In this document: piece after piece, positions 50,893 through 60,172 of the stretch
Numbering within the stretch: the first letter of the stretch is position 1
How the letters are laid out: every line of letters begins with the position of its first letter
Assembly: GCA_023393235.1 (NCBI GenBank)
Contig: JAEWMH010000046.1
Coordinates: 8,470-72,469 of the forward strand
Reading direction: 5' to 3'
From: Bacillota bacterium
GTDB lineage: Bacteria > Bacillota > Bacilli > Paenibacillales > NBRC-103111
DNA: 64,000 nucleotides
Notes under the pieces: generated by a model
What the model was told of the DNA's origin: nothing
What the model saw: only the letters and a program-made list of their open reading frames with translations
The model's database searches: none
Made by a program: the position numbers and the translations under genes

Positions 50893-51462
50893 ATGATAAA
50901 ACGGCATTACCCCCGTGCCCGCTTTATGTCCATGCTTGCTATTGCCGGGTTTCTGCTGGTTAGTGGTTGTGGTTCTCCCAAGGAAGGCGGAGACAGATCT
51001 GCTCCTGCAACTGCCCCTTCCCCTTCAGATGAACCGGCTGTGGCAGCCGCTTCCGCTTCACCAGATGGGGCCTCCAGCCAAGCCTCGACTGGGTCTGAGC
51101 CGTCCCCATCTGCCGGATTAACCGGTCAGCCTGCAGGCACGGCTACTGTTGCGCCATCCTCCGGGGCTTCCGCGGCTGCGGGACAGCATGGGACAAGCGG
51201 GGCGTCCGCCCAGTCCCTGTTTCCAACACCTGCCCCCTCCTCCGCCCCTGCACAGGAGGCACCGGTTCAGTTGATCCCACGGACAGTACCTGCCGACGAG
51301 CAAAACGGAACGGTCCCCACGGCCCCGCCGTCTGCTTCACCTGCTGACGCCGGAAGCCCGACACCATCGGGAAGTGCAGCCTCCAGTCCTGCTCCCACTC
51401 CCACTGAATCGGCTCCACGGATTTTGCAGCCGGGCCATGCCACGATGGATGACTCTCCCTAG
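50893..51462 (+). CDS. Pro/Ser/Ala-rich lipoprotein
   Basis: 189 residues. Signal peptide MLAIAGFLLVSGCGS with lipobox VSGC near residue 27; all else is low-complexity Ser/Pro/Ala/Thr sequence, with repeated PTPSGSAASSPAPTPTESAP-like runs. No folded domain is seen. Likely a surface spacer or an orphan lipoprotein. 41 bp after the BlaI gene, so probably its partner in an operon. Start follows GAAGGAGATTCCAC. Confidence 0.75.
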   Translation: MIKRHYPRARFMSMLAIAGFLLVSGCGSPKEGGDRSAPATAPSPSDEPAVAAASASPDGASSQASTGSEPSPSAGLTGQPAGTATVAPSSGASAAAGQHGTSGASAQSLFPTPAPSSAPAQEAPVQLIPRTVPADEQNGTVPTAPPSASPADAGSPTPSGSAASSPAPTPTESAPRILQPGHATMDDSP

Positions 51463-51496
51463 ATAACTCTGGCATCCTAACCATATAACCTGAAGA

Positions 51497-51527
51497 AGCC
51501 TCCAGCCGGTCTGGAGGTTTTTTGCCT
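51497..51527 (+). terminator. Terminator after the lipoprotein gene
   Basis: GCCTCCAG, loop CCGGT, CTGGAGG, TTTTTTG. Confidence 0.85.
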
Positions 51528-51555
51528 ATTGGATGCCTGCCTTCCCTTCCACAAA

Positions 51556-51592
51556 AAGAAAACCCGGCCGCAGCGGCCGGGCTTCCCTGCAT
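51556..51592 (-). terminator. Terminator after dnaB
   Basis: Reverse strand GCCCGGCCGC, TGCGGCCGGG, TTTTCTTTTTG. Confidence 0.85.
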
Positions 51593-51616
51593 CGATATGG
51601 ATAAGATAAGTGCTGC

Positions 51617-52972
51617 TTACCTGGCAGCGGCCTCCTGATGAGTCCGGTCCAGACTGACGAACTTGTTGTAATGCTTCAGGAACGCCAGCTCTACCGTGCC
51701 TACCGGGCCGTTCCGCTGCTTGGCGATAATAATTTCGATGATGTTCTTCTTCTCGGTTTCCTTATCGTAGTAATCATCCCGGTACAGGAACGCAACAATG
51801 TCGGCGTCCTGCTCGATGGAGCCCGATTCCCGAAGGTCAGACATCATCGGCCGTTTGTCCTGCCGCTGCTCCACGCCCCGGCTGAGCTGGGACAGAGCGA
51901 TAACCGGCACGTCCAATTCCCGGGCAATCTGCTTTAAGGTCCGGGAAATTTCCGAAACCTCCTGCTGCCGGTTGTCTCCCTTGCCCCGTCCGGCGATGAG
52001 CTGGAGGTAGTCGATGAGGATCATCCCGAGCCCCTTCTCCTTCTTCAGCCGGCGGCACTTAGCCCGGATATCCGCTACGGTAACGGAAGCCGAATCGTCG
52101 ATATAAATATTGGCTTCGGACAAAGCGCCGATGGCCATGGTCAGCTTTTCCCAGTCGTCGTTCTTCATATCCCCGTTCCGCAGCGCATTGGCCTCAATGT
52201 TGCCCTCGGCGCAGATCATCCGTTGCACCAGCTGGGCCGCGCCCATTTCCAAAGAGAAGATGGCAACGGTCTCTCTGGCCCGGACCCCGATATTCTGGGC
52301 CACATTCAGGGCGAAGGCCGTTTTCCCTACGGAAGGACGGGCGGCTACGATAATCAAGTCCGAACGCTGGAAGCCGGAGGTCATCTTGTCCAGGTCGATA
52401 AAGCCGGAGGGAATCCCGGTGGCGGAGCCCCGCTGCTGGGACAGCACCTCCACCCGGTCGAACACCTCCATCAGCACATCCCGGATGGCGATGAAGCCGC
52501 TGCCGGAGCGCCGGTTGGAGATCTCCATAATCCGCGCCTCGGCATCGCTCAGGAGGGTGCCCACCTCGTCCTCGCTGGCATAGCCGTCGGTGACGATGTT
52601 GGTGGCAGCCCGGATGAGGCGGCGGAGCATGGATTTTTCTTCGACAATCTGGCTGTAATAATCCGCGTTGGCAGCAGTCGGTACCGAATTGGCCAAAGCC
52701 GACAGGTAGCTGACCCCGCCGATATCCTCCAGCTGCTTCTTGTCCTGGAGGCGAGAGGTCAGGGTGACCATATCCACGGGTTCGTTGGCTTCGGCGATTT
52801 CGATCATCGCCTCGAAGATATATTGATGGGCAGTGCGGTAAAAGTCCTCGCTGGAAATCCGCTCCATGGCGGTAACCAGGGCATCCCCGTCCAGGAGGAT
52901 CGCGCCCAGCACGGCCATTTCGGCTTCCAGGTTTTGCGGCGGAATCCGGTCGAAGCGTATTTCTTCGTTCAT
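51617..52972 (-). CDS. dnaB: Replicative DNA helicase DnaB (DnaC in B. subtilis)
   Basis: 451 residues, intein-free. N-terminal DnaB fold (PPQNLEAEMAVLGAILLD), then RecA-like motor: Walker A AARPSVGKTAFAL, LIDYLQLI, and SQLSRGVEQR. It is the hexameric fork helicase. Third in the order yybS-gdpP-rplI-dnaB, all the same strand. Confidence 0.97.
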   Translation of the reverse strand: MNEEIRFDRIPPQNLEAEMAVLGAILLDGDALVTAMERISSEDFYRTAHQYIFEAMIEIAEANEPVDMVTLTSRLQDKKQLEDIGGVSYLSALANSVPTAANADYYSQIVEEKSMLRRLIRAATNIVTDGYASEDEVGTLLSDAEARIMEISNRRSGSGFIAIRDVLMEVFDRVEVLSQQRGSATGIPSGFIDLDKMTSGFQRSDLIIVAARPSVGKTAFALNVAQNIGVRARETVAIFSLEMGAAQLVQRMICAEGNIEANALRNGDMKNDDWEKLTMAIGALSEANIYIDDSASVTVADIRAKCRRLKKEKGLGMILIDYLQLIAGRGKGDNRQQEVSEISRTLKQIARELDVPVIALSQLSRGVEQRQDKRPMMSDLRESGSIEQDADIVAFLYRDDYYDKETEKKNIIEIIIAKQRNGPVGTVELAFLKHYNKFVSLDRTHQEAAAR

Positions 52973-53011
52973 GCTGTTTTCTTCCTTTCTTGCCAGGGGT
53001 ATGCCCCCCTC

Positions 53012-53458
53012 TTACTCCTCTACCACATGCACCTGCAGGGTCGAGGACACCTCGGTGTGCAGCTTCACCGGAATGGTAAAGCTGCCGATCATTTTAATGG
53101 GGTCTTCCATCTGCATTTTGCGCTTATCGATGGCGATGCCCTTTTGCTTCTGCAATTCTTCGGCGATTTGCTTGGTGGTGATAGAGCCGAACAGGCGGCC
53201 GCCTTCACCGGTTTTGTGCTTGATGGTTAACGTAATTTCCTTCAGCTTTTCACCCAGGTTCTTGGCATCCTGCTTCTCCTGGTCCTTCTTCTTCTGCTCG
53301 GAGGCCTTCTGCATGGCCAGGCTCTTCACATTGCCGTCGGAGGCCGGAGCCGCCAGCCCCTGCTTGAACAGGAAGTTCTGGGCGTACCCTTCCGAAACCT
53401 CCTTGACCTCACCCTTTTTGGCTTGCCCCTTGACGTCCTTCAAAAAGATAACCTTCAT
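53012..53458 (-). CDS. rplI: 50S ribosomal protein bL9
   Basis: 148 residues. MKVIFLKDVKGQAKKGEVKEVSEGYAQNFL is the N-terminal rRNA-binding domain; a long helix and the C-terminal domain (GGRLFGSITTKQIAEEL) follow. ATG overlaps the gdpP stop by four bases (ATGA), so the two are translationally coupled. Confidence 0.97.
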   Translation of the reverse strand: MKVIFLKDVKGQAKKGEVKEVSEGYAQNFLFKQGLAAPASDGNVKSLAMQKASEQKKKDQEKQDAKNLGEKLKEITLTIKHKTGEGGRLFGSITTKQIAEELQKQKGIAIDKRKMQMEDPIKMIGSFTIPVKLHTEVSSTLQVHVVEE

Positions 53459-55419
53459 TCGAATAACCCCTCTTCCTCATCTATTTCTTTCAATACCTGC
53501 TTCAGCCGTTTGGCCGCCTCCTGCACGGTGGTATGCTCCAGTTGGACCGCCGCATTGGTCAAGTGACCGCCGCCGCCCAGCCGTTCCATCACAATCTGCA
53601 CGTTAATCTGCCCGTGGGACCGGGCACTGATGCCGATGAGTCCGTCCTGGCGCTCGCCGATCACAAAGGAGGCCATAATATCCGTCATATTCACCAATGT
53701 ATCAGCAACCTGGGCAATGAGCAACTGGGAGTATTTTTTCCCCGGCTCGGTGGCGGCGATGGCAATATGGTCGTAGATGATCTCGGCATGTTTGATCACC
53801 TCGGCCTTCCGCACATACGCGTCCAGGTCCTCCTTCAGCATCCGGTGGATAATGGCCGTGTCGGCCCCGTTGCGCCGGAGGAAGGAGGCTGCCTCGAAGG
53901 TCCGGGCGCCGGTGCGCATGGCGAAGTTCTTGGTATCCACGGCGATGCCCGCCAACAGCACTGTAGCCTCCATCACATCCAGGGATACCCGGTCCTGGAA
54001 ATATTGCAGCAGCTCCGTCACCAGCTCGCAGGTGGAGGAAGCATATGGCTCCATATAGATCAGCACCGCATCGCTGATAAACTCCTCGCCGCGGCGGTGA
54101 TGGTCCACTACCACAATCCGGTTGGTATTCTGCACCAGCTTGGGCTCCGCCAAAAGAGACGCCTTATGGGTATCCACCACCACAATCAGGGTGCGCGGTG
54201 TCTTCAGATGAAGGGCCTGGTCCGGCTGGACAAAACACTTCTTGTACTTTTCCTCCTCGGACAGCAGCTCCAGAAGCTTGTGGATGGACGGGTTATCCCC
54301 CTCCAGCACCACATAACCCTCCTTGCCTGCCATCTGGACCATCTTCCATACGCCGATAGCCGCACCGATGGCATCCATATCGGGAATCTTGTGGCCCATG
54401 ACCAGTACCCGGTCGCTCTCCCGGATCAAATCCCGCAGAGCGTGAGAGATGACTCTCGCCCGCACCCGGGTCCGTTTTTCTACCGCATTGGAGCGTCCGC
54501 CGTAGAAGGACAGGCGCTGCCCTACCTTCAAGGCGGCCTGGTCGCCGCCGCGGCCCAGGGCGATATCCAAGCTGGTTCCCGCCAGGGTTCCCAGCTCAAT
54601 GAGATTATCCGTGCCCGATGCCACCCCGATACTCAGGGTAAACGGCACCTTCATCTCCACAGTCATATCCCGGACATCATCCAGAATGTCGAACCGGCTC
54701 TGTTCAAGCTTCTGCAGGCCCTTCTGGTCCATCATGAACAGGAACCGGTCGGAGGCCGTCCGGCGCAGGAACAAGCCGTTTTTGATGGCCCATTCATTGA
54801 TCTGCCCGGTAATCTTCGCCACCGTCAGCGTCCGCAGCTGGTCATCCATTCCTTGGGTGGCTTCATCCAGGTTATCCAGGAGAATCAGGCCGATAGCGGG
54901 CCGGCTCTCCGCCAACTTCCGGGACATCTCCGACTGTACGGTAATGTCATGAATGTACAGAAGGCGCTCCTCCGGCTTAACGATGACGGAATAAATCGTT
55001 TTATCCAGCACAAGCTCGATGACCGTATCCTTGTCCTTGCGGTTCTTCAGCTGCGGCCACAGCTCCAGCAGATTCTGCCCGATGACGGTTTCCTTGCCGG
55101 CCATCTTGGCGACGAAGGGATTATGCCACTCAATGACCTTCTCCTCGTCGTACAGGACAATGCCGATGGGCAGCTCATGAATCACCTCGTGGCTGGCCCG
55201 CTTCACCCGGTGGGACAGGGTGCCCACATAAGCATGAAGCTCCTTCTCGAAGGTGCTTTCCGCCAGAAGGGAATAATAAATGGCCAACCCTACTAACAAG
55301 AGGGCGACCAGTCCGATCAACCAGTAGTAAAAAAACAATGCCCCCGAAAGGGCCAGCATCAGCATGTAGGACCAGACCGTATGTCCTCCATACCAGCGTT
55401 TACGCAATAATTTGGGCAT
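53455..55419 (-). CDS. gdpP: Cyclic-di-AMP phosphodiesterase GdpP
   Basis: 654 residues. Two N-terminal membrane helices, a degenerate PAS (EVIHELPIGIVLYDEEKVIEW), a degenerate GGDEF (SIGVASG), and the DHH/DHHA1 phosphodiesterase: GHKIPDMDAIGAAIG, VVVDTHK, VVVDHHRRGE, and a terminal GGGGHLTNAAVQ. It hydrolyses c-di-AMP and so affects cell-wall homeostasis and potassium. Start 55419 follows GGAGAGG. Confidence 0.96.
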   Translation of the reverse strand: MPKLLRKRWYGGHTVWSYMLMLALSGALFFYYWLIGLVALLLVGLAIYYSLLAESTFEKELHAYVGTLSHRVKRASHEVIHELPIGIVLYDEEKVIEWHNPFVAKMAGKETVIGQNLLELWPQLKNRKDKDTVIELVLDKTIYSVIVKPEERLLYIHDITVQSEMSRKLAESRPAIGLILLDNLDEATQGMDDQLRTLTVAKITGQINEWAIKNGLFLRRTASDRFLFMMDQKGLQKLEQSRFDILDDVRDMTVEMKVPFTLSIGVASGTDNLIELGTLAGTSLDIALGRGGDQAALKVGQRLSFYGGRSNAVEKRTRVRARVISHALRDLIRESDRVLVMGHKIPDMDAIGAAIGVWKMVQMAGKEGYVVLEGDNPSIHKLLELLSEEEKYKKCFVQPDQALHLKTPRTLIVVVDTHKASLLAEPKLVQNTNRIVVVDHHRRGEEFISDAVLIYMEPYASSTCELVTELLQYFQDRVSLDVMEATVLLAGIAVDTKNFAMRTGARTFEAASFLRRNGADTAIIHRMLKEDLDAYVRKAEVIKHAEIIYDHIAIAATEPGKKYSQLLIAQVADTLVNMTDIMASFVIGERQDGLIGISARSHGQINVQIVMERLGGGGHLTNAAVQLEHTTVQEAAKRLKQVLKEIDEEEGLFE

Positions 55420-55446
55420 CTTCACCTCTCCTTTACCATCAGGCGA

Positions 55447-56364
55447 TCAGCCGCCGGCGATTCGTTTCCGCATCGGGGTGAGCACATCCAGCAGACCGAT
55501 GACACAGTAGAGGTAAATGAGTAGAGGCGGGAACAATACCACCATCACAATGGCAAACACAGGAAGGGCCACACTCTTTTTCTTGGCATGGGCAAAAAAG
55601 AAGAAAAAGCTGATGGCCTGCACGGTAAAGGCAATGCTCAGAATCGGCAGCAGATTCCAGACCACCATGGACAAGAAGGTGTTGGATTCAATACTGATGA
55701 ACATATCCAGGATGGTGACGATCACCAGATACAAGGCCATGGAACGGGGAAGCATCCACTCCCGGATCGGCTTTAAGCCCGGTACCAGGACATGGTTTCT
55801 GCGGAGAATCCAGCGCCCTACAGCGTGGCCGATAAACGTATAGAATACTGCCGTGACGATCAGGAGAAGCGGAATAATCTGCAGGAAATAATGGATAGTC
55901 GCATTCAGTGCCGCCTGATTGACGGAATTGCGCAGCACCTCCGGCAGGCTGTCTACGCCGCTTTGGAGGAATTCCCTGACCCGCTCAATGGGATCAAGCC
56001 CCGCTGCATAGCTGACCAACAGAGCCAGGAGCATCTGGCCCAGCAGGGTGACCGTACCGCCTACAATGGCAGAGCGGGCCGGCAGCTTCTTTCTGTAAAT
56101 CACACCCATCACAATGGATGGCGCCAGAAAGAACAGGGATACCACAACCGGAAACAAGCCCAAATAGCCGGTGACCGCCCCCACTGCGGCAAGGCTGATG
56201 GCGTAGAACAACGCCGCCTTTTTCCATTCCAGCTTGGTGAACAGCGCCAAGGTCGGAACCAGCACGAAGTTAATGGTAATCATGACCAGCGGGGTAATAA
56301 AAGACAAGAGCATCAATGTATTGATGATGCACCAGACCAGCGCAAAGGAACGGCCTTTGGACAA
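55447..56364 (-). CDS. yybS: YybS-family (DUF2232) membrane protein
   Basis: 305 residues with about eight membrane helices (ITPLVMITINFVLVPTLALF; LGLFPVVVSLFFLAPSIVMG). Always found before gdpP in Bacillus-like genomes; function unclear. An extended -10 promoter TGCTATAAT lies upstream near 56420. 27 bp before gdpP. Confidence 0.9.
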   Translation of the reverse strand: MSKGRSFALVWCIINTLMLLSFITPLVMITINFVLVPTLALFTKLEWKKAALFYAISLAAVGAVTGYLGLFPVVVSLFFLAPSIVMGVIYRKKLPARSAIVGGTVTLLGQMLLALLVSYAAGLDPIERVREFLQSGVDSLPEVLRNSVNQAALNATIHYFLQIIPLLLIVTAVFYTFIGHAVGRWILRRNHVLVPGLKPIREWMLPRSMALYLVIVTILDMFISIESNTFLSMVVWNLLPILSIAFTVQAISFFFFFAHAKKKSVALPVFAIVMVVLFPPLLIYLYCVIGLLDVLTPMRKRIAGG

Positions 56365-56525
56365 TGAGATTCACCTCATGTTGAATAGTTGTTCACAAAA
56401 AAACGTATCACCGTTCATTATAGCACAAATTAATTCCGGTTTCTTGGAATCTCCTGCTGCCCGGCCTTGCCCCTCCTCCGCCCGTCTTTCGGCCGGTTGA
56501 AGCATACCTATAGTCGTTTTTTCCC

Positions 56526-56554
56526 TTGACGGAGAAAATCCGCAATGCTATGAT
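56526..56554 (+). promoter_or_regulatory. Sigma-A promoter of the ABC-2 exporter operon
   Basis: TTGACG, 17-bp spacer, TATGAT, 42 bp before the operon's start codon. Confidence 0.75.
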
Positions 56555-56595
56555 TTCCACTCGTTGATTTTTCCAAATAGATGGGAGGCGATAAC

Positions 56596-57573
56596 TTGAT
56601 TCACGTAGAAGGCATCTCCAAGACCTTTCTGGTCCCTAAACGCAAGGCCGGCTTGGGGCAATCAGTGAAGGCACTGTTCCGGCGGGAATATAACCAGGTG
56701 AAGGCACTGCAGGACATATCCTTTCACATTAAACCCGGGGAAATCGTAGGCTACATCGGCCCCAACGGGGCGGGCAAATCCACCACCATCAAGGTGATGA
56801 GCGGCATTCTGGTACCGGACAGCGGCCAGTGCAGCATTCTGGGGCATACCCCGTGGAAGGAGCGGACCCGCTATGTGCAGCGGATCGGCGTGGTGTTCGG
56901 CCAGCGCTCCCAGCTCTGGTGGGACGTGCCGGTGGAGGAATCCTTCGAGCTCCTCCGGGAGATCTATAAGATCCCCTCCGATGTGTACCGGCAGAACCGG
57001 GACATGCTGATTGATAGCCTGGACCTGGGGAGCTTGCTCCAAACCCCCGTACGCTCCTTAAGCCTCGGTCAGCGGATGCGCTGTGAAATCGCCGCCTCCC
57101 TTCTCCATGGGCCGGAGCTTTTATTTCTGGACGAGCCTACCATTGGACTGGACGCCGTATCCAAGCTGGCTGTCCGCCGGTTCATCCAGACCCTCAACCG
57201 GGAAAAAGGCGTCACCGTTATTTTGACCACCCATGATATGAGTGATATTGAGGCCCTGGCCAGCCGGCTTCTGCTCATCGGCAAGGGCAAGCTCCTGTAC
57301 GACGGCAGTCTCACGGACCTCCGGAGCCGGTACAGCCTGCAGCGGACCATCACCGTGCTCTTCCGGGAGCGGACGGAAGCCCTCCAGGTCCCCGGCGCTA
57401 CCCTCGCCTCCTGGTCACCCGACCGGGCCGTCTATACCGTAGAGGAAGCGGATGCCAATATGTCCGCTATCATCACCTATCTGGCCTCCCAATTGGATAT
57501 CCTTGATGTAACCGTAGATGCCCAGCCCATAGACGATCTGATCGTTTCCTTATATAAGGAGTATCAAATATGA
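56596..57573 (+). CDS. ABC exporter ATP-binding protein
   Basis: 325 residues from TTG 56596, eight bases after GGGAGG; the ATG at 56581 is part of that ribosome site. Walker A GPNGAGKST, signature LSLGQRMRCEIA (degenerate), Walker B LLFLDEPTIGLDAV. The long N-terminus before Walker A, containing LFRREYNQVKAL, is typical of the ABC-2 exporters paired with DUF990-like permeases. Confidence 0.9.
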   Translation: MIHVEGISKTFLVPKRKAGLGQSVKALFRREYNQVKALQDISFHIKPGEIVGYIGPNGAGKSTTIKVMSGILVPDSGQCSILGHTPWKERTRYVQRIGVVFGQRSQLWWDVPVEESFELLREIYKIPSDVYRQNRDMLIDSLDLGSLLQTPVRSLSLGQRMRCEIAASLLHGPELLFLDEPTIGLDAVSKLAVRRFIQTLNREKGVTVILTTHDMSDIEALASRLLLIGKGKLLYDGSLTDLRSRYSLQRTITVLFRERTEALQVPGATLASWSPDRAVYTVEEADANMSAIITYLASQLDILDVTVDAQPIDDLIVSLYKEYQI

Positions 57574-58373
57574 GAGCCTACCAAGCCGTTTTTAAGCTGC
57601 GGCTTTCACTGGGACTGCAATACCGCGCTGCCGCCCTGGCCGGGCTCGCCACCCAATTCTTCTGGGGGCTGATGAGCATCATGGTGTATGACGCCTTCTA
57701 CACTCATTCTTCTGCAGTTCCGGATATGAGCTTCCAGCAGGTGGTCACCTACATCTGGCTGCAGCAGGCCTTTCTCACCTTCGTCATGCTCTGGTTCCGC
57801 GATAACGAGTTGTTCAACATGATCACCAGCGGCAATATCGCCTATGAGTTGTGCCGTCCGTGCGGGATATACGGGTTCTGGTACGCCAAGCTGGTGGCCC
57901 AGCGACTGTCTGCCGCCTTCCTCCGCTGTCTGCCCATTCTGTTGGTTGCTTATATCCTGCCCGGCCGCTACCGCCTGTCCCTGCCTGCCAATACAGGCGC
58001 AGCCATCTTCTTCGTGGTGACACTCCTGCTGGGATTGCTGGTATTAGTGGCCATTTCCATGCTCATCTATATCTCCGTCTTCTATACCATGTCTCCCACC
58101 GGATCCATTATGCTGATGGGAATCCTGGGAGAGTTCTTCTCCGGCATGATCATTCCCATTCCGCTGATGCCCGCCTGGGTCCAGCAAATTGCCTATGTGC
58201 TGCCCTTCCGGCTCTCCGCCGACTTTCCGTACCGGGTCTATTCCGGGCATATTCCCTTGCAGGAGGCGGTGACCGGCGTCGGCGCGCAATTATTGTGGCT
58301 GGCCGCCCTGGCCGGCTTCGGCTACTTGTGGCTGAACCGGGCCTTGAAGCGGGTCATCATCCAAGGAGGCTGA
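57570..58373 (+). CDS. ABC-2-type permease 1
   Basis: 267 residues, six membrane helices, DUF990-like. ATG overlaps the ATPase stop by four bases (ATGA). Motifs: YIWLQQAFLTFVMLW, DNELFNMITSGNIAYELCRP. Forms a heteromeric exporter with the next permease. Confidence 0.87.
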   Translation: MRAYQAVFKLRLSLGLQYRAAALAGLATQFFWGLMSIMVYDAFYTHSSAVPDMSFQQVVTYIWLQQAFLTFVMLWFRDNELFNMITSGNIAYELCRPCGIYGFWYAKLVAQRLSAAFLRCLPILLVAYILPGRYRLSLPANTGAAIFFVVTLLLGLLVLVAISMLIYISVFYTMSPTGSIMLMGILGEFFSGMIIPIPLMPAWVQQIAYVLPFRLSADFPYRVYSGHIPLQEAVTGVGAQLLWLAALAGFGYLWLNRALKRVIIQGG

Positions 58374-58381
58374 TCATTCTT

Positions 58382-59167
58382 ATGAAGCTATACGGCAAAT
58401 ATATCGGCATGCTGCTGAAATCGCAGATGGAATACAGAACCTCCTTTTTGCTGCTGTCCGTGGGACAGTTCTTCGTGCCCTTCTTCATCTTTGCGGGTAT
58501 GTATTTCCTGTTCCAGCAGTTCGGACAGATCCGGGGCTGGACCTTCTATGAAACGGCCTTGTGCTTCGCGGTCATTCATATGGCCTTCTCCATCAGCGAA
58601 TGCTTCGCCCGGGGCTTCGATAACTTCTCCTCCCTGGTGGTATCCGGGGACTTTGACCGGATTCTGCTGCGGCCCCGGACAACCGTGCTTCAGGTGCTGG
58701 GCTCCCGCTTCGAATTCTCCCGGGTCGGCCGTCTGGTGCAGAGCCTGGCTGTGCTGCTGTGGGCAGTCTGGATGCTGCCGGTGGAATGGACCTGGTTCAA
58801 AGGAGGGGTGCTGGTGCTCATGGTGGCCAGCGGAGTCAGCATCTTCGCGGGGATCTTCATCCTGGCGGCCACCCTGTGCTTCTGGACCATCCAAGGTCTG
58901 GAGATCGCCAATATCTTCACAGACGGTGGACGGGAGCTGGCGCAATACCCCATTAATATTTACCAAAAATGGGCAGCCCGCTTCTTCACCTTCATCATTC
59001 CCTTCGGCTGCTCCAATTATCTCCCGCTACTGTACATTCTGGGCCGGACAGAGGCAGGGCATCCGGTGTTGTATGCTCTGGCACCCCTGGCAGGCTTTCT
59101 GTTCCTGCTTCCTTGCCTTCTGGTCTGGAGGTTCGGCGTCAGGCACTACTGTTCGACCGGTTCTTAA
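58382..59167 (+). CDS. ABC-2-type permease 2
   Basis: 261 residues, ATG at 58382 behind AGGAGG. Six helices; VVSGDFDRILLRPRTTVLQV parallels the NMITSGNIAYELCRP region of permease 1, as usual for this pair. Substrate unknown; related systems export lipids, drugs or viologens. Confidence 0.87.
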   Translation: MKLYGKYIGMLLKSQMEYRTSFLLLSVGQFFVPFFIFAGMYFLFQQFGQIRGWTFYETALCFAVIHMAFSISECFARGFDNFSSLVVSGDFDRILLRPRTTVLQVLGSRFEFSRVGRLVQSLAVLLWAVWMLPVEWTWFKGGVLVLMVASGVSIFAGIFILAATLCFWTIQGLEIANIFTDGGRELAQYPINIYQKWAARFFTFIIPFGCSNYLPLLYILGRTEAGHPVLYALAPLAGFLFLLPCLLVWRFGVRHYCSTGS

Positions 59168-59171
59168 ACAC

Positions 59172-59227
59172 TCCCCCAAAAGTGACGGAATGCTTCGAAG
59201 CAAATTCCGGATACTTTTGGGGGAGCC
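59172..59227 (+). terminator. Very strong terminator-like hairpin after the ABC operon
   Basis: CTCCCCCAAAAGT and ACTTTTGGGGGAG enclose CGGAAT/ATTCCG and a TTCG loop. Confidence 0.85.
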
Positions 59228-59255
59228 CCCGAATGATCATGCTTCTACACACAAA

Positions 59256-59293
59256 ACCCCGGACCCTCCCAAGCTGCGGGCAGGTCCGGGGTT
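59256..59293 (-). terminator. Terminator after the GNAT gene
   Basis: Reverse strand AACCCCGGACC, loop, GGTCCGGGGTTTTGTG. Confidence 0.85.
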
Positions 59294-59299
59294 ATGCGT

Positions 59300-59782
59300 T
59301 TAACGGAGCATGTTCTTGTAGATGCCGGGTGAAGAATCGGGAATGGCAATAGCTCCGACTTCCTTCTCATAGAAGGCGGTAGGTCCGGCGCTGCCGATGA
59401 TGGCGTAGGCGTAACCCTCTGCCCTCATGGCATGAAGCGCTGCCAGCAGCAGGGCTTTGCCTATCCCCTTGCCCCTGTAATCGGGGTTGACACCGGTAGG
59501 ACCGAAGAAATCCTTGGCTGTGGCTTCATAACAAGCAAACCCTACCATCTCCGCCTTATCTCCGCTTACGTCCTGGGCGATAAAGCAGCTTACGGGCAAA
59601 CGGCTGTAAGCCGCCTCCAGCTCACTTCTCCAATGGCGCTGGAAGGTGCGTTCCACCCAATCCCCCGCCAGATGCTTCTCCGGCGGCAATCCCCGGCGGA
59701 TCACAATCCCCTGCTCCTCCAATTGACGCTGTACCGGCGCAAGGTCAGGCAATTCATACAGCTTCACCAACATATCCGGCAT
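59300..59782 (-). CDS. GNAT-family N-acetyltransferase
   Basis: 160 residues from MPDMLVKLYEL at 59782 (GGGAGAG before). The acetyl-CoA site is VNPDYRGKGIGKALLLAALHAM; C-terminal AYAIIGSAGPTAFYEKEVGA completes the fold. Substrate unknown. Lies between the ABC operon and rpsR. Confidence 0.87.
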   Translation of the reverse strand: MPDMLVKLYELPDLAPVQRQLEEQGIVIRRGLPPEKHLAGDWVERTFQRHWRSELEAAYSRLPVSCFIAQDVSGDKAEMVGFACYEATAKDFFGPTGVNPDYRGKGIGKALLLAALHAMRAEGYAYAIIGSAGPTAFYEKEVGAIAIPDSSPGIYKNMLR

Positions 59783-59822
59783 CCTGGACACTCTCCCTTT
59801 TCTGGTAATGGAAGTGGCGGTT

Positions 59823-59859
59823 AACAAAAAACACCAACCCCCAAAGGAGGCTGGTGCTG
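59823..59859 (-). terminator. Terminator of the rpsF-ssb-rpsR operon
   Basis: Reverse strand ACCAGCCTCC, loop TTT, GGGGGTTGGT, GTTTTTTG. Confidence 0.85.
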
Positions 59860-59870
59860 GTATCCAACTC

Positions 59871-60152
59871 TTATTCCGTGGTGTACGGAAGCAATGCAAC
59901 GGTACGGGCACGCTTGATCGCAGTGGTCAAAGCGCGTTGATACTTCGCAGAAGTACCAGTTACACGGCGGGGCAGAATCTTGCCGCGTTCGCTGATAAAC
60001 TTGCGAAGGGTATCAATGTCCTTATAGTCAATGTGAGTAATCTTGTTCACAGTGAAATAGCAGACCTTACGACGTTTGTTACGGCCTTTGCCGCCGCGGG
60101 AAAACTTCCGCTCGCCGCGGTCTTCGCCGCCTTCATTACGCTTGAAGCTCAT
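59871..60152 (-). CDS. rpsR: 30S ribosomal protein bS18
   Basis: 93 residues. The core KVCYFTVNKITHIDYKDIDTLRKFISERGKILPRR is intact, with a basic N-terminal stretch (RGERKFSRGGKGRNKRRK). Last gene of the rpsF-ssb-rpsR operon; binds bS6. Confidence 0.97.
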   Translation of the reverse strand: MSFKRNEGGEDRGERKFSRGGKGRNKRRKVCYFTVNKITHIDYKDIDTLRKFISERGKILPRRVTGTSAKYQRALTTAIKRARTVALLPYTTE

Positions 60153-60172
60153 CTTGGTTCATTCCTTTCGGG

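Noticed and set aside
53533..55296. 587-codon plus-strand frame opposite gdpP
   Set aside because: Shadow of gdpP caused by GC-biased third positions; no family likeness and no ribosome site.
57851..58381. Long N-terminal extension of ABC permease 2
   Set aside because: The frame stays open through permease 1, but the extension lacks membrane segments and a ribosome site directly precedes ATG 58382.
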